DNA of 64,000 nucleotides from an endosymbiont of Escarpia spicata (GCA_003349915.1 QFXE01000005.1:310001-374000), one strand, 5' to 3'. Positions 18,172 through 27,159 are shown, numbered from the stretch's first letter. Notes: generated by a model from the letters alone, not told the origin. Numbers and translations are program-made.

Positions 18172-19399
18172 GGGATACCTCTTCAGCTATCGTCACCCCG
18201 ACCAGGTTGTTTATCAGAGCAGCCAGGCATTTTTGTGCTTCGGCGACATGATTCCTTTGAAGATGCTTTCTACGCTCCAAATTATTGAGAATCTCAATAA
18301 TCTGCTTTTGCTCCTCCATAGGAGGCAGTGGAACCAGCACCTTTTTCAAGTTTCCCGCGCTGATATTGGTTTGGCTCACACCTGGGGTGGCATAGGCGAG
18401 AAGCCTTCTTTGGCCGAGATCGGAATTCAGATAATAATTGAGGAAATCAGGAAGGATTTGGTTTTGATCCGCTCTCAAACGAACCAGGTATGATGCAAAT
18501 ACATAATCCCCTTCAAGATCAAACATTCCGACCTTCCCGACCAAATCAGCACTGTTCGTTCGATTGAAAAGGATGTCTCCTTTGTGAACCTTGAATGAAG
18601 TGAAATCCGCATCATCCAAGTCAACATATTTTAGGTCGTTGGCAATGATTCGACCGTCATCGTAATTCATCATTCGAAGAATCGGATATTGGCCAGATTC
18701 ATTCAAAGGTATAGACAAACCGTATTGGCAAATCGATGTTACGTCTTCAACAGTAGCGAGACGCCAGTGGTCTGGTATTTCACCAAGCCTGGTGTGCTGG
18801 GTTGAATGCTGCCCAATCCCTCTGACTGTTAGTCGATTCAGCAAGGTTCTTTTTACCGACATCAGATTGTTGTTACTCTGCTGATGTTGATTGAGCGCCT
18901 CATCCGCCGCCCACAGGATCTCGGCAATGCGTTTCTGTTCATCAAGGGGTGGCAGCGGGAATTCAAAGTCCTTTAAAGCCTTCCAGCTGGTTCTTGGTGA
19001 AAGCGAGCCAGCTGAGGTATCAAGCGCATGGTCGAAGAACGAGTCGCTCTGACAAATAAACGGCAACAGCTCAGGGAGTAGCGCCTTCTTGTCTTTCGGC
19101 TCGAATGTCAGGATGTCTCCAGAGCAAATGCCTTCAAACTCAGCGTATGCCACCTTTCGCTGGTAGGCCCGTCGCTTACCGAAGAGCGTCTGCCCCGGCA
19201 CGAATTTGCGGGTAAACGAGGTGCCATCTGCAACGGAGTTCCAGCGACTGATATGCAGATTCTCGGGGTCGATGTGTTCGAGCCCGACGATTCTTTCAAT
19301 GTCATTGGCCTCGGGATCACGCTCCACAAGATTGGCGTTTTTCACCACTTCGCCAAACTTGACCACCGTCCAGCCGGGCTTCTGGAGTTGCGCACTCAT
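18164..19399 (-). CDS. hsdS: Type I restriction-modification specificity subunit HsdS
   Basis: A 411-residue HsdS with two target-recognition domains, each followed by its conserved segment: PLPPLDEQKRIAEIL near residues 148-162 and PLPPMEEQKQIIEIL near 368-382. Coiled-coil spacers separate the TRDs and set the gap of the bipartite target, which cannot be read from the sequence. The second TRD is more AT-rich than the flanking hsd genes, consistent with TRD shuffling. The start overlaps the upstream hsdM stop (ATGA) and the stop overlaps hsdR by 8 bp. It looks intact. Confidence 0.93.
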   Translation of the reverse strand: MSAQLQKPGWTVVKFGEVVKNANLVERDPEANDIERIVGLEHIDPENLHISRWNSVADGTSFTRKFVPGQTLFGKRRAYQRKVAYAEFEGICSGDILTFEPKDKKALLPELLPFICQSDSFFDHALDTSAGSLSPRTSWKALKDFEFPLPPLDEQKRIAEILWAADEALNQHQQSNNNLMSVKRTLLNRLTVRGIGQHSTQHTRLGEIPDHWRLATVEDVTSICQYGLSIPLNESGQYPILRMMNYDDGRIIANDLKYVDLDDADFTSFKVHKGDILFNRTNSADLVGKVGMFDLEGDYVFASYLVRLRADQNQILPDFLNYYLNSDLGQRRLLAYATPGVSQTNISAGNLKKVLVPLPPMEEQKQIIEILNNLERRKHLQRNHVAEAQKCLAALINNLVGVTIAEEVSHV

Positions 19400-20919
19400 T
19401 TGCCACCTCCCATCACCCGTGCGTCTTCAAGCACCGCGAAGAGGCCATCCATCGACTCGCGCAATGTCATCGAGCTTTCCTGCCATTTCGCAATAGCCTG
19501 TTTGAGGCTGACCGCTTCAACCGCTCCGTTGCCATTGCCGTTTCCGTTTTCCGACCGGACGTAGAGTGGGATACTGAGGTTGCTGCCTTTCTCCCGGATC
19601 TCGTCATTACCGACCACACGGGCAAAACCGTCTTCGTCGCCGAAGGCCTGGTAAGCGGCGACAATGCGCTGGAGGTGGTCATCGGTAAGAAAGCTCTGCG
19701 CCCGCTCGCGGGTCACCTCGTTCACCGCGTTGATGAAGAGCACCTTGTTTCTGCGCTCCTTGGGCTTGTTCATACGGCAGATGACGACACAGGCTTCCAT
19801 GGGCGAGTTGTAGAAAAGGTTGGGACCGAGGCCAAGCACACACTCCACTACGTCGTGGGCGATCAGCTTCTCGCGCATGGCCAGTTCTTCGTTGCGGAAG
19901 AGGACGCCATGCGGAAACAGGATGGCGCAGCGGCCGCTCTTGGCCTTCATGCTTTTTATTATGTGCTGCCAGAAGGCATAGTCGGCACGGCCCTGTGGTG
20001 GAGTGCCGTAGATGTTTCGGCCCCACGGATCGGCGGCCCAGGCATCGCGGTCCCACTGTTTGATGGAATACGGCGGATTGGCCAGCACCACATCGAACTG
20101 CATGAGTCGGTCGCCTTCGACAAATGCAGGATGGGCCAGGGTATCTCCCCTAACGATGCGGAAGTCCTCGATGCCGTGCAGGAACAGGTTCATGCGGCCG
20201 ATGGCCGACGTGAGCAGGTTGCGCTCCTGACCGAACAACCGCAGGTTGCGCCACTCCTTGTTCTGCCGCTTGAGGTGGGTAACGGCGGAGAGCAGCATGC
20301 CCGCCGAACCGCACGTTGGATCATAGATCGACTCGCCTGGCTTGGGCTCGAGCATCTCGGTCATCAGGTGAACCACGGTGCGGTTGGTATAGAACTCCGC
20401 AGCGGTGTGCCCGGAATCATCGGCGAACTTCTTGATCAGAAATTCGTAGCCCACACCCAGCTCATCCTCCGGGCAGTTGATAACTGAAAGCGTCTGAGAG
20501 CTGAAGTGTTCGATCAGTTCGCGCAGCATGTGATCCGGCAGGCGGTCCTTATTGGTCCACTGGGCATCGCCGAAGACTCCGTACAAGGTATCGGGATTGG
20601 CCTTCTCTATGGCACGCAGGGCGTCCTGGATGGCCTTGCCCACATTCTTGACCTTGGTGCGGGTGGTCTTCCAGTGAGCATCCTCCGGGATCTGGAAGCG
20701 GTGCTGCTCGGGCAGCGTGGCGTATTCCTGATCGCCGCCGGATTCCTCCAGCGCTTCGGCCAGCTCCTCGTCGTACACGTCGCACAGGCGCTTGTAGAAC
20801 AGCAACGGGAAGATGAACTGTTTGTAGTCCCCGGCATCGATGTAGCCACGCAGCAAGGTGGCCGCGCCCCAGAGATAGGATTCCAGCGCTGATTGGGAAA
20901 TGTGCTTGTTCTTCTTCAC
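19396..20919 (-). CDS. hsdM: Type I DNA methyltransferase subunit HsdM
   Basis: A 507-residue N6-adenine methyltransferase. It has an N-terminal HsdM helical domain (YLWGAATLLRGYIDAGDYKQ), motif I DPTCGSAGMLL and motif IV NPPY. It is the intact second of two adjacent hsdM-like genes, overlapping hsdS by 4 bp (ATGA) and the upstream damaged copy by 4 bp. With HsdS it should still be able to modify host DNA even though HsdR appears broken. A Gly-Asn repeat (NGNGNGNG, near residue 460) forms a flexible linker before the C-terminal helix. Confidence 0.93.
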   Translation of the reverse strand: MKKNKHISQSALESYLWGAATLLRGYIDAGDYKQFIFPLLFYKRLCDVYDEELAEALEESGGDQEYATLPEQHRFQIPEDAHWKTTRTKVKNVGKAIQDALRAIEKANPDTLYGVFGDAQWTNKDRLPDHMLRELIEHFSSQTLSVINCPEDELGVGYEFLIKKFADDSGHTAAEFYTNRTVVHLMTEMLEPKPGESIYDPTCGSAGMLLSAVTHLKRQNKEWRNLRLFGQERNLLTSAIGRMNLFLHGIEDFRIVRGDTLAHPAFVEGDRLMQFDVVLANPPYSIKQWDRDAWAADPWGRNIYGTPPQGRADYAFWQHIIKSMKAKSGRCAILFPHGVLFRNEELAMREKLIAHDVVECVLGLGPNLFYNSPMEACVVICRMNKPKERRNKVLFINAVNEVTRERAQSFLTDDHLQRIVAAYQAFGDEDGFARVVGNDEIREKGSNLSIPLYVRSENGNGNGNGAVEAVSLKQAIAKWQESSMTLRESMDGLFAVLEDARVMGGGK

Positions 20920-22348
20920 AGCAGTCCCTCCCGTATCAGCAGGCCCTTCAGGCGATCTTCTGCCGCATACGCTGCTTGCAGCGATTCCTTGAGGTTGGCG
21001 ACGGCCTGATCGATGGTCATGGATTCTTCCTCGATCACCGGTTCCACGTAACGGGGGATATTCAGGTTGAAGTCGTTTTCCCGGATTTCATCGAGCGTGA
21101 CCACCCGGCAGATCCCTTCGACATCCTGATAGCCTTCATACCAGTGGTGGATGTTGTCCACGTGCTCCGGCAGCAGTTCGTTCTGCGCCCGGCCGGTCTT
21201 GAACTCCTCCGAGGCGTCGATGAACAGCACCTTCTGGCGGTGCGGTTTCGGCTTACTGTCCCGGAAGACCAGCACGCAAGGTGCGAGGCCGGTACCGTAG
21301 AAAATATTCTGCCCAAGGCCGATCACTGCTTCGAGAATGTCCATCTCCAGCAGCTTGCGGCGGATTTTGCCTTCCTTGGACATGCGGAACAGCACACCAT
21401 GGGGTACTACCACCGCCATACGTCCCGTTTTACGTGCCATGGATTTGATCATGTGCTGAACCCAGGCGAAGTCACCGGACTTGGCGGGCGGCAACCCGGC
21501 AAAGTTACGGCCGTAGGGATCGTTGATCCAGACGTCGTCCCCCCACTTTTCCAGGGAGAAGGGAGGATTGGCGATGACACAATCAAAAGTCGCGAGGCTG
21601 TCGCCTGAATAAAAGGCAGGCAAGCGCAGGGTGTCGCCGCGTTCGATATGGAAATCTTCCGCGCCGTGGAGGAAGAGGTTCATCCGGGCAATGGAGGATG
21701 TGGTCAGGTTCTTTTCCTGGCCATAGAGCTTGCCCAGCATGAGGTTCTCGTCGCCGCCATGCTCTTTGACATGGTGCAGCGCCTCGAGAAGCATGCCACC
21801 GGTGCCGCAGGCCGGGTCATAGATGGTTTCCCCGGCCTTGGGCGCAAGAATGCGGACCATCAGCGCGACCACGGAGCGCGGGGTATAGAACTCACCGGCT
21901 TTCTTGTTGGTGAGGTCGGCAAATTTCTTGATCAGGTATTCGTAGGCCTGCCCGAGGATATCCGCCTTGCAGTGCTCATTCCCCAGGTTGAGCGACGAGA
22001 AGTGTTCGATCAGGTCCTTGAGCAGCGCATGGCCTTCTGGAGTGCATGACCGATATTGGCGCTTTTGGCCCGAACATCTTGCCAATGGCAGCCCTCAGAG
22101 ACCTGGAATCGGTGGTTCTCGGGGAACTGTGCGAATTCCACGTCACCGTCGGACTCTTCTAGTGCAACGGCATACTCTTCGTCATAAACATCGGAGAGCC
22201 GCTTGAAGAATAGCAGCGGGAAGATGTAGGTCTTGAAGTCGGCCGCGTCGACAGGGCCGCGCAGAATATTGGCCGCCTCCCAGAGATGTCCGGAGAGGGT
22301 CCCGATATCCAGATCGACTAAATTGATTTTTCCGTTCCTTGGGCTCAT
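20916..22348 (-). pseudogene. First HsdM-type methyltransferase, frameshifted by an internal deletion
   Basis: Two ORFs in different frames make up one hsdM-like gene. The N-terminal part (22010-22348, 112 aa) ends GHALQKAMR then a frameshifted CSRT and stop. The C-terminal part, in the other frame, picks up at LLKDLIEHFSSLNLG and runs to 20916 with motif I DPACGTGGMLL and motif IV NPPF. Aligned with the neighbouring intact HsdM, about 28 residues between these points (the equivalent of AIEKANPDTLYG through KDRLPDH) are missing. A deletion of roughly 80-85 bp that is not a multiple of three, near 22030-22040, explains this. The protein is probably lost, although the catalytic half is otherwise well preserved. 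Confidence 0.85.
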
Positions 22349-22554
22349 TCCGATTTATCCGACCCCGCAATATCCGCCGCACCGCCAGCCTTAACCCACT
22401 CGTCGACTTCGTCTTTCTTGAACTTCCAAAGACGGCCCATGCGGTGGGCAGGCATACCACCCTTGTCGATCCACTTGTACACAGTGTCATTACTGACGCC
22501 GAGGTATTTGCATATCTCGGTGATTGATAACCAGCGGTCTTCCATCTCAACCAT
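22345..22554 (-). CDS. Excisionase/MerR-type HTH DNA-binding protein
   Basis: About 69 residues from the ATG at 22554 (MVEMEDRWLSITEICKYLG). This start fits the compact HTH_17 fold better than the longer reading from 22644, which would add 30 unrelated residues. The helix-turn-helix (SITEICKYLGVSNDTVYKWI) and the RLWKFKKDEVDEWVKAG wing are typical of excisionase-family regulators that often precede type I RM operons. It overlaps the first hsdM gene (ATGA), so it is probably the promoter-proximal gene and may control the operon. Confidence 0.8.
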   Translation of the reverse strand: MVEMEDRWLSITEICKYLGVSNDTVYKWIDKGGMPAHRMGRLWKFKKDEVDEWVKAGGAADIAGSDKSE

Positions 22555-22790
22555 TCCTCTAAACCCTCGTAAACGATGAGTCAAAACGTCATAGGTCTGC
22601 GAACTGCCGACACAGGAGCAACAATCCTCCAGCGCCCGAACCAAATCATTGAAAATTATGCGGTTTAGCGCCTTATGTCAACCGATTATTGCCGTTTTTA
22701 ACCGATTACTCTCTAAATTAGACGAATCTATGGGCTCTAGCAGCTTCTCAATGAAGTCACCCCACTGTCATTCATCCACCCGTCGCTGGA

Positions 22791-22826
22791 TTGTCAAAAT
22801 CATAAATGTGTAGTATATAGTACACA
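22791..22826 (+). promoter_or_regulatory. Promoter with palindromic operator; leaderless-looking XRE transcript
   Basis: TTGTCA at 22791-22796 and TATATA at 22814-22819 are separated by 17 bp. The -10 sits inside an inverted repeat at 22807-22826 (arms TGTGTA and TACACA) that ends on the A of the XRE start codon. Transcription should start at or beside the ATG at 22826, so the message would have little or no leader. The palindrome over the -10 is the natural site for autorepression by the XRE protein. The motif is seen; the regulation is inferred. Confidence 0.55.
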
Positions 22827-23176
22827 TGACATTCGGAGAATACATCCGTGAACATCGCGAGGCCCTGAAGTCACAGGATCGGCGGTTTTCGGTCCGGCAG
22901 GTCGCTCAGCGAATTGGTGTGGAACCCGCCTACCTCAGCAAGATAGAACGCGGGGATGTGGCGCCACCGTCCGAGGCAAAAATCCGGGCATTGGCCGAGG
23001 AGCTTGACGAGGATCCGGACGTGCTGCTGGCAATGGCCGGGAAGGTCTCGTCGGATTTACAGGAGATCATCCGGAAACGGCCGCAACTGTTCGCTGACCT
23101 GATCCGCCAGCTCAAATCCGCACCGGATCACGCCATTTTGCGTATTGCCCGGGATGTCCGTGATGGCGACTGGTAA
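22826..23176 (+). CDS. XRE-family transcriptional regulator
   Basis: A 116-residue protein with a Cro/CI-type helix-turn-helix (SVRQVAQRIGVEPAYLSKIERG, split here by reading only its core: VAQRIGVEPAYLSKIE) followed by a helical C-terminal part (IRKRPQLFADLIRQLK). It is the first gene of a plus-strand pair that diverges from the type I RM operon. The start codon coincides with the end of a palindrome over the predicted -10. A role as repressor of itself, and perhaps of the divergent operon, is likely but not shown. Confidence 0.87.
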   Translation: MTFGEYIREHREALKSQDRRFSVRQVAQRIGVEPAYLSKIERGDVAPPSEAKIRALAEELDEDPDVLLAMAGKVSSDLQEIIRKRPQLFADLIRQLKSAPDHAILRIARDVRDGDW

Positions 23177-23209
23177 CGCCTGAATAATCGACTCAGGGGA
23201 GAAAAGACA

Positions 23210-24208
23210 ATGATCGAACTACTGAACAACCAACTGACCTACCGGTTTCCGGAGGTCCACCAAAAAGCGGGGTGTAGCATCGATTTCCAGCGCACCTTGC
23301 GGATCCCGGACGACAACCGGGAATATCCCCTACCCCCCGGCCTCGGTCGATTTCCGGTGGAGCACGTGGATGACTTTGCAAACAAGTTGCCTGATACCTG
23401 GCGGACACATGGTGGAGTCTTCATACCCATGTATCAGTCAGAGGCACTTTGGATCAATTTCTCTGGTGACTACCCCTGCGCCATCAAGATCGCCGCCGGC
23501 AAGATCAATGCCGTTTCCGGAGAGCCCTGGAGCAATGGGCTTTCGGCTGATCCGCAGGACTACGCGGTGATTCCGGAGCAGCCCTGGCTGGATGGTTTCA
23601 ACGTCTCGGAGGACTTTATCCGGCAGTTTGTCGCCATGCCGCTGGGTGAAGGCTTCACAGCCGAAGAGCAGATTACGGGGACGGCTGAACATGGCGGACT
23701 CCAGATCATCGTCTACCCGATGAAGCATGATGTTTACGTCGAGCATTTTGAGCGAACCGTGCAAGCAGACATGGACTACCTTGATATGCCGATGTTCAGT
23801 CGCACGGTCTGCGAATCCGCTGCCCCGGATATGGGACTTGCTCCAGGCGGCTTAATGCGGCAGGAGATCTACGAGGACGAGTACGGCATCGATGCCTGGG
23901 ATCAGGACAACGGTTTCCGGTGCTTCGTCCACCTGGCCAACAGCGCGCAATATCTGGCAATCACAGGACACAAACCGCCGCATACGCCGCCGACTGCCAA
24001 TGATTACACGAGTGCCGGGCTGCCCTGGTTCGACTACTACAGTGACGCCAAGGCGCTGTCCGGTTCGGACACATTAGGCAAGCTGACCAGTGTCGCAGCC
24101 AAGGTGATTGAGAAAGGCAAAGGACTACTACCGGACAATGAACCGGTTCATCCTAAAACTGTCAAGATAATCAGCAAAGGCAATGTGGTCCGGGATGGTG
24201 AGTTCTGA
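23210..24208 (+). CDS. Conserved protein of unknown function (332 aa)
   Basis: A soluble protein of 332 residues, starting 33 bp after the XRE gene with GGGGAG upstream of the ATG. Segments such as HGGVFIPMYQSEALWINF, EQPWLDGF, RQFVAMPLGEGFTAEEQITG and EHGGLQIIVYPMK match my memory of a widespread uncharacterised bacterial family. No catalytic motif stands out and no membrane segment is visible. The pairing with an XRE regulator hints at a regulated accessory unit, and it may be part of a stress or defence cassette. No function is assigned. Confidence 0.82.
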   Translation: MIELLNNQLTYRFPEVHQKAGCSIDFQRTLRIPDDNREYPLPPGLGRFPVEHVDDFANKLPDTWRTHGGVFIPMYQSEALWINFSGDYPCAIKIAAGKINAVSGEPWSNGLSADPQDYAVIPEQPWLDGFNVSEDFIRQFVAMPLGEGFTAEEQITGTAEHGGLQIIVYPMKHDVYVEHFERTVQADMDYLDMPMFSRTVCESAAPDMGLAPGGLMRQEIYEDEYGIDAWDQDNGFRCFVHLANSAQYLAITGHKPPHTPPTANDYTSAGLPWFDYYSDAKALSGSDTLGKLTSVAAKVIEKGKGLLPDNEPVHPKTVKIISKGNVVRDGEF

Positions 24209-24251
24209 AAGAATTATCATCCCGAATCACACCTCGTAAAATCAGAGAGAC

Positions 24252-24341
24252 ATGGACTTTCAGTTCGGCCAGTTCACACTATTCGCCGCGTTCATTATCG
24301 GGCTAATCGTATTTTTGGAGTATCGCGCCAGGTCTGTTTGA
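24252..24341 (+). CDS. Possible small single-span membrane protein (29 aa)
   Basis: An ATG at 24252 preceded by AGAGAG opens a 29-codon frame encoding MDFQFGQFTLF, a hydrophobic stretch (AAFIIGLIVFL) and a short basic tail (EYRARSV). The layout is that of a single-span membrane microprotein. It lies in the 180-bp gap between the 332-residue gene and the acetyltransferase gene. The reading is short, so a chance ORF remains possible. Confidence 0.4.
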   Translation: MDFQFGQFTLFAAFIIGLIVFLEYRARSV

Positions 24342-24388
24342 TATCCCGATGTTCAAAATGTTAGCGAAACACGATTGCAGGACAATCT

Positions 24389-24925
24389 ATGAAGCATAAG
24401 GTTCTCGACAAAAACTATCAAAATGAAGTAACGAGGCTTTTCACGTCTGTTTTCACATCATCTGAAGGAGACGAAGAAGGTAAGCTAATTGGCAATCTTG
24501 CCTCAGAGCTATCCTCCAATATCGACAATGAAGAGATAATCTGTCTCGGCACATTTGAAAATGAATCGCTTATTGGTTCTATTTTCTTTACTCGCCTCCG
24601 GTTTAATGAGTCTATTCTGGTTTATATGCTCGCTCCGGTTGCAGTGAGTACTAAACATCAGGGAAAAGGCGTAGGACAGGCGCTAATCAATTATGGACTT
24701 AATGAACTGAAAAATCGTTCAGTGAGTGTTGCTATCACATATGGTGATCCATCCTTCTACTCAAAGGTGGGATTTGAACCCCTGTCAGAAGATATCATCC
24801 AGGCCCCTCTAAAGCTCTCAATGCCAGTAGGCTGGCTTGGCCAATCATTAACGGGAGAGCTAATTCCAGCTATTAATGAGCGCCCCATATGCGTTAAGGA
24901 ATTTAATGATCCCGTTTATTGGTAA
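24389..24925 (+). CDS. GNAT-family N-acetyltransferase
   Basis: A 178-residue GNAT enzyme. The acetyl-CoA pocket motif is visible as LAPVAVSTKHQGKGVGQALI (motif A, Q/R-x-x-G-x-G/A form), followed by VAITYGDPSFYSKVGFEP (motif B with the typical Y-x-x-x-GF). It most resembles YhbS-like acetyltransferases; the substrate is unknown. The coding sequence is clearly more AT-rich than its neighbours, suggesting separate acquisition. An SD-like AGGA lies about 7 bp before the ATG. Confidence 0.88.
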   Translation: MKHKVLDKNYQNEVTRLFTSVFTSSEGDEEGKLIGNLASELSSNIDNEEIICLGTFENESLIGSIFFTRLRFNESILVYMLAPVAVSTKHQGKGVGQALINYGLNELKNRSVSVAITYGDPSFYSKVGFEPLSEDIIQAPLKLSMPVGWLGQSLTGELIPAINERPICVKEFNDPVYW

Positions 24926-24952
24926 ATACGCGAACATAACCATGAGATTCAA

Positions 24953-24978
24953 GGAGCGCGCAGCGTAGCGGCGCGTCC
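24953..24978 (+). terminator. GC-rich hairpin after the acetyltransferase gene
   Basis: GGA-g-CGCGC (24953-24961) can pair with GCGCG-TCC (24971-24978), giving a strong stem-loop 28 bp past the GNAT stop. There is no T-run after it, so it is a weak candidate intrinsic terminator. Confidence 0.3.
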
Positions 24979-24992
24979 TGAGCCCAAGCACT

Positions 24993-25208
24993 ATGCACTA
25001 CTTAAGAAATTTATTATTAGTTCTGAAAGCAATCATTGGCGTCACGAGCAAACTTGTCGCTGGCCTTATTGGCTTGCTGGCTGCTGGCGTCGTTACATCC
25101 GAAGAAAGTGATTCTGAGGATGGCGACCTGACTGGCAACTATAATTTCCGTACCCGCAAGTTTGACAATGGCACTGATCCTTACGGATGGTATGAAGAGG
25201 ATTTGTAA
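24993..25208 (+). CDS. Small membrane protein (71 aa), hypothetical
   Basis: The N-terminal half is hydrophobic (LVLKAIIGVTSKLVAGLIGLL), and the C-terminal half is acidic and ends NFRTRKFDNGTDPYGWYEED. I recall similar short proteins beside the TraG end of ICE transfer regions but know no function. It converges on traG, with only 5 bp between the stops. No clear ribosome-binding site precedes the ATG. Confidence 0.6.
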   Translation: MHYLRNLLLVLKAIIGVTSKLVAGLIGLLAAGVVTSEESDSEDGDLTGNYNFRTRKFDNGTDPYGWYEEDL

Positions 25209-25213
25209 ATCCG

Positions 25214-26779
25214 TTATCGCTTCGCGCCCTTAGACACAACGGCCTTACCGATACTTCCACCTTGTCGCCCTGCATCTTGAGCGGTCCGTGTGAATTCGCC
25301 TTGTACCGAATTGATCGAGCGCCCGATATGCAACCCCGCCCATGCCATCATCCCACTCCAGAGCAACGGCAAACCCAGATAGAGGCTTGTCGTGATCATG
25401 TTGAGCAGCATGCGTTTGATGTCGTGCTCGCCGGGGTTTGCGAACAGCTGCAGGAAGACATTCACATCCGGATACATGGACAGGATGAGGTTCTGATCCA
25501 CCCACAGCGCCAGGTACCAGAGCACGCTCCAGAACTTGACGGTGAAGATTGCCATGGCGCCTATGACCATCATGGAGATGGAATAGCGCGACAGGACCAC
25601 GACCATGGGAAGCAAGGCGTAGATGCCCAGTAGCAGCACGGCCTGCACCATTGGGAGTGCCTGCAAGACTGCGGTCATGGTGACGGAGAACAACGCTGAT
25701 GCGGCCAGCACGCCGCCGGATGCCAATCCACCTTTGGCGACATTCTCTACCGTACTGAGTAACCCGGTACTGCCGGAGTTGTGTGCCACGAGATCGTTGT
25801 TCGACCACGAAGGCGGGGAATTCGCCAGAACGGTCCTGGCCACCGCATCATTTTGCTGTTCGCTGGCCAGGGCTGGAGCAATGGCAACCACCAGGCCTGA
25901 AAAACCGGCCGATGTGGCATCGGCCTCGTTAATCAACTTTTCACGCAGGCCAGCCGAGGCGTCCTCCCACCACTGCTTGCAGTAAGGCCTGCCCCAGGTT
26001 GGTGGGGCAGCAGGATCATATTCGGTATCACGGGCAGCATTGTAGGCCCAGCCACTGACCTGCGTGGTGGCGCGCAGGGTGTCATAGTAACCCGGCGTAT
26101 TACGATACACTTGCGATCCCATCCAATCCGGATCGTCGGGGCCATACGTTGTTAGCAGGGCATTGACCGCGGCGGTGGCAGGCCTTTCTGACTGGTACAT
26201 CGACCGGGCCGGAATGTAGCACTGGCTGAAGAAATCGCTCACTTCCTGGCGAAGGCGTGGATCAGCAATGGTCGCGAGCCGTGCCTGTTGTTCATAGGTA
26301 CGCATGTCCGCAGCACTTGGGAGGCCTTCGACCACCGCGTGATTGAATCCCGAGGTCATCGAGAGCACCGCATACCACCACACCGGGATATTCACCGTTG
26401 CAGGTGATCCCGTGAAGCCGGTAGAACCGTAGGTGCTCTGGGGTGCGGCCACGGTTGCTGTGGGCGGTGTCGGATCGATCAGTGTCGGTGGTGGTGTGTA
26501 GTTGAGTGAAGCCGCATTCAGTGGCGTCAACGCGGCCGGTTGGCCGGACAAAACAACCACCAGTAGCGCAATAAAGAGTTCCAGTTCCATGCGCCGCAGC
26601 GACAATCCGGTGACAGTACCGAACTCACCACCTTGCGCCGGTTCCCGCCAGTTGTCGATCAGGATGCCAAGGAACGGCAGGAACACGATACCGGTGCCAA
26701 CCAGCACATCCCACAAAATGCCGTAGAAGGTCCAGCCGAACAGTGTAGTGAAGAGTTCGAGATAGCTATCGACGGTCAT
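25214..26779 (-). CDS. traG: Conjugal transfer protein TraG-like (N-terminal type)
   Basis: A 521-residue inner-membrane protein with several hydrophobic segments at the N-terminus (about 5-35 and 75-95) and in the C-terminal half (about 345-480). This is the architecture of the TraG_N family that ends the mating-pair-formation operon in PFGI-1-type ICEs. In F-like systems TraG acts in mating-pair stabilisation. Its start overlaps the preceding 127-residue gene by 4 bp. It is the last transfer gene before the cargo region. Confidence 0.85.
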   Translation of the reverse strand: MTVDSYLELFTTLFGWTFYGILWDVLVGTGIVFLPFLGILIDNWREPAQGGEFGTVTGLSLRRMELELFIALLVVVLSGQPAALTPLNAASLNYTPPPTLIDPTPPTATVAAPQSTYGSTGFTGSPATVNIPVWWYAVLSMTSGFNHAVVEGLPSAADMRTYEQQARLATIADPRLRQEVSDFFSQCYIPARSMYQSERPATAAVNALLTTYGPDDPDWMGSQVYRNTPGYYDTLRATTQVSGWAYNAARDTEYDPAAPPTWGRPYCKQWWEDASAGLREKLINEADATSAGFSGLVVAIAPALASEQQNDAVARTVLANSPPSWSNNDLVAHNSGSTGLLSTVENVAKGGLASGGVLAASALFSVTMTAVLQALPMVQAVLLLGIYALLPMVVVLSRYSISMMVIGAMAIFTVKFWSVLWYLALWVDQNLILSMYPDVNVFLQLFANPGEHDIKRMLLNMITTSLYLGLPLLWSGMMAWAGLHIGRSINSVQGEFTRTAQDAGRQGGSIGKAVVSKGAKR

Positions 26780-27159
26780 GCCCCGCTCCCCTGCAGTACG
26801 GCAAGCACCTGACCGAGCAGGTTTTGGCCCAACACCAGTTCGATCACGACGAGCCAGGTCACGATACGCCAGCGTACGGCGAGCAAATTCCTGGTCTGTG
26901 TCTCATCCAGGCGTCCCCAACGTTGCAGGGCGTTCACGATCCATGGCCAGCCCATAGCCAACAGGGCAATCAGAGAGACTCGAATGCCAGTCAGGAGTGG
27001 CTTCAAGGCATCGATCCGTGTCTGCACCGCGACTACAGAGGTTGTTTCGACCGAATGCCAGAGGATGGCGCCAGCCCCCAGTGCCAGACCGAATGCCAGC
27101 AGGGTCAGCAAAAAAAACCAGCGCCGACGCAAGGCAAAACCGTTATTGGACACGGCCAT
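26776..27159 (-). CDS. ICE membrane protein (127 aa)
   Basis: A small inner-membrane protein with three likely membrane spans (about 12-32, 58-75 and 96-120). It lies between the PFL_4711-family gene and traG, overlapping the first by 17 bp and the second by 4 bp. A short membrane protein at this position is common in this ICE class. The function is unknown; a structural or assembly role in the mating channel is inferred from position only. Confidence 0.7.
   Translation of the reverse strand: MAVSNNGFALRRRWFFLLTLLAFGLALGAGAILWHSVETTSVVAVQTRIDALKPLLTGIRVSLIALLAMGWPWIVNALQRWGRLDETQTRNLLAVRWRIVTWLVVIELVLGQNLLGQVLAVLQGSGA

Noticed and set aside
20916-22085. Reading the C-terminal methylase part as an independent gene starting MARCSGQKRQ
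   Set aside because: The first ~18 residues are out-of-frame translation of the hsdM N-terminal region; the lost segment shows this is a damaged hsdM, not a separate gene.
24340-24990. Possible integron cassette (attC) around the acetyltransferase gene
   Set aside because: No pair of GTTRRRY/RYYYAAC core sites with the needed spacing was found at the two ends.
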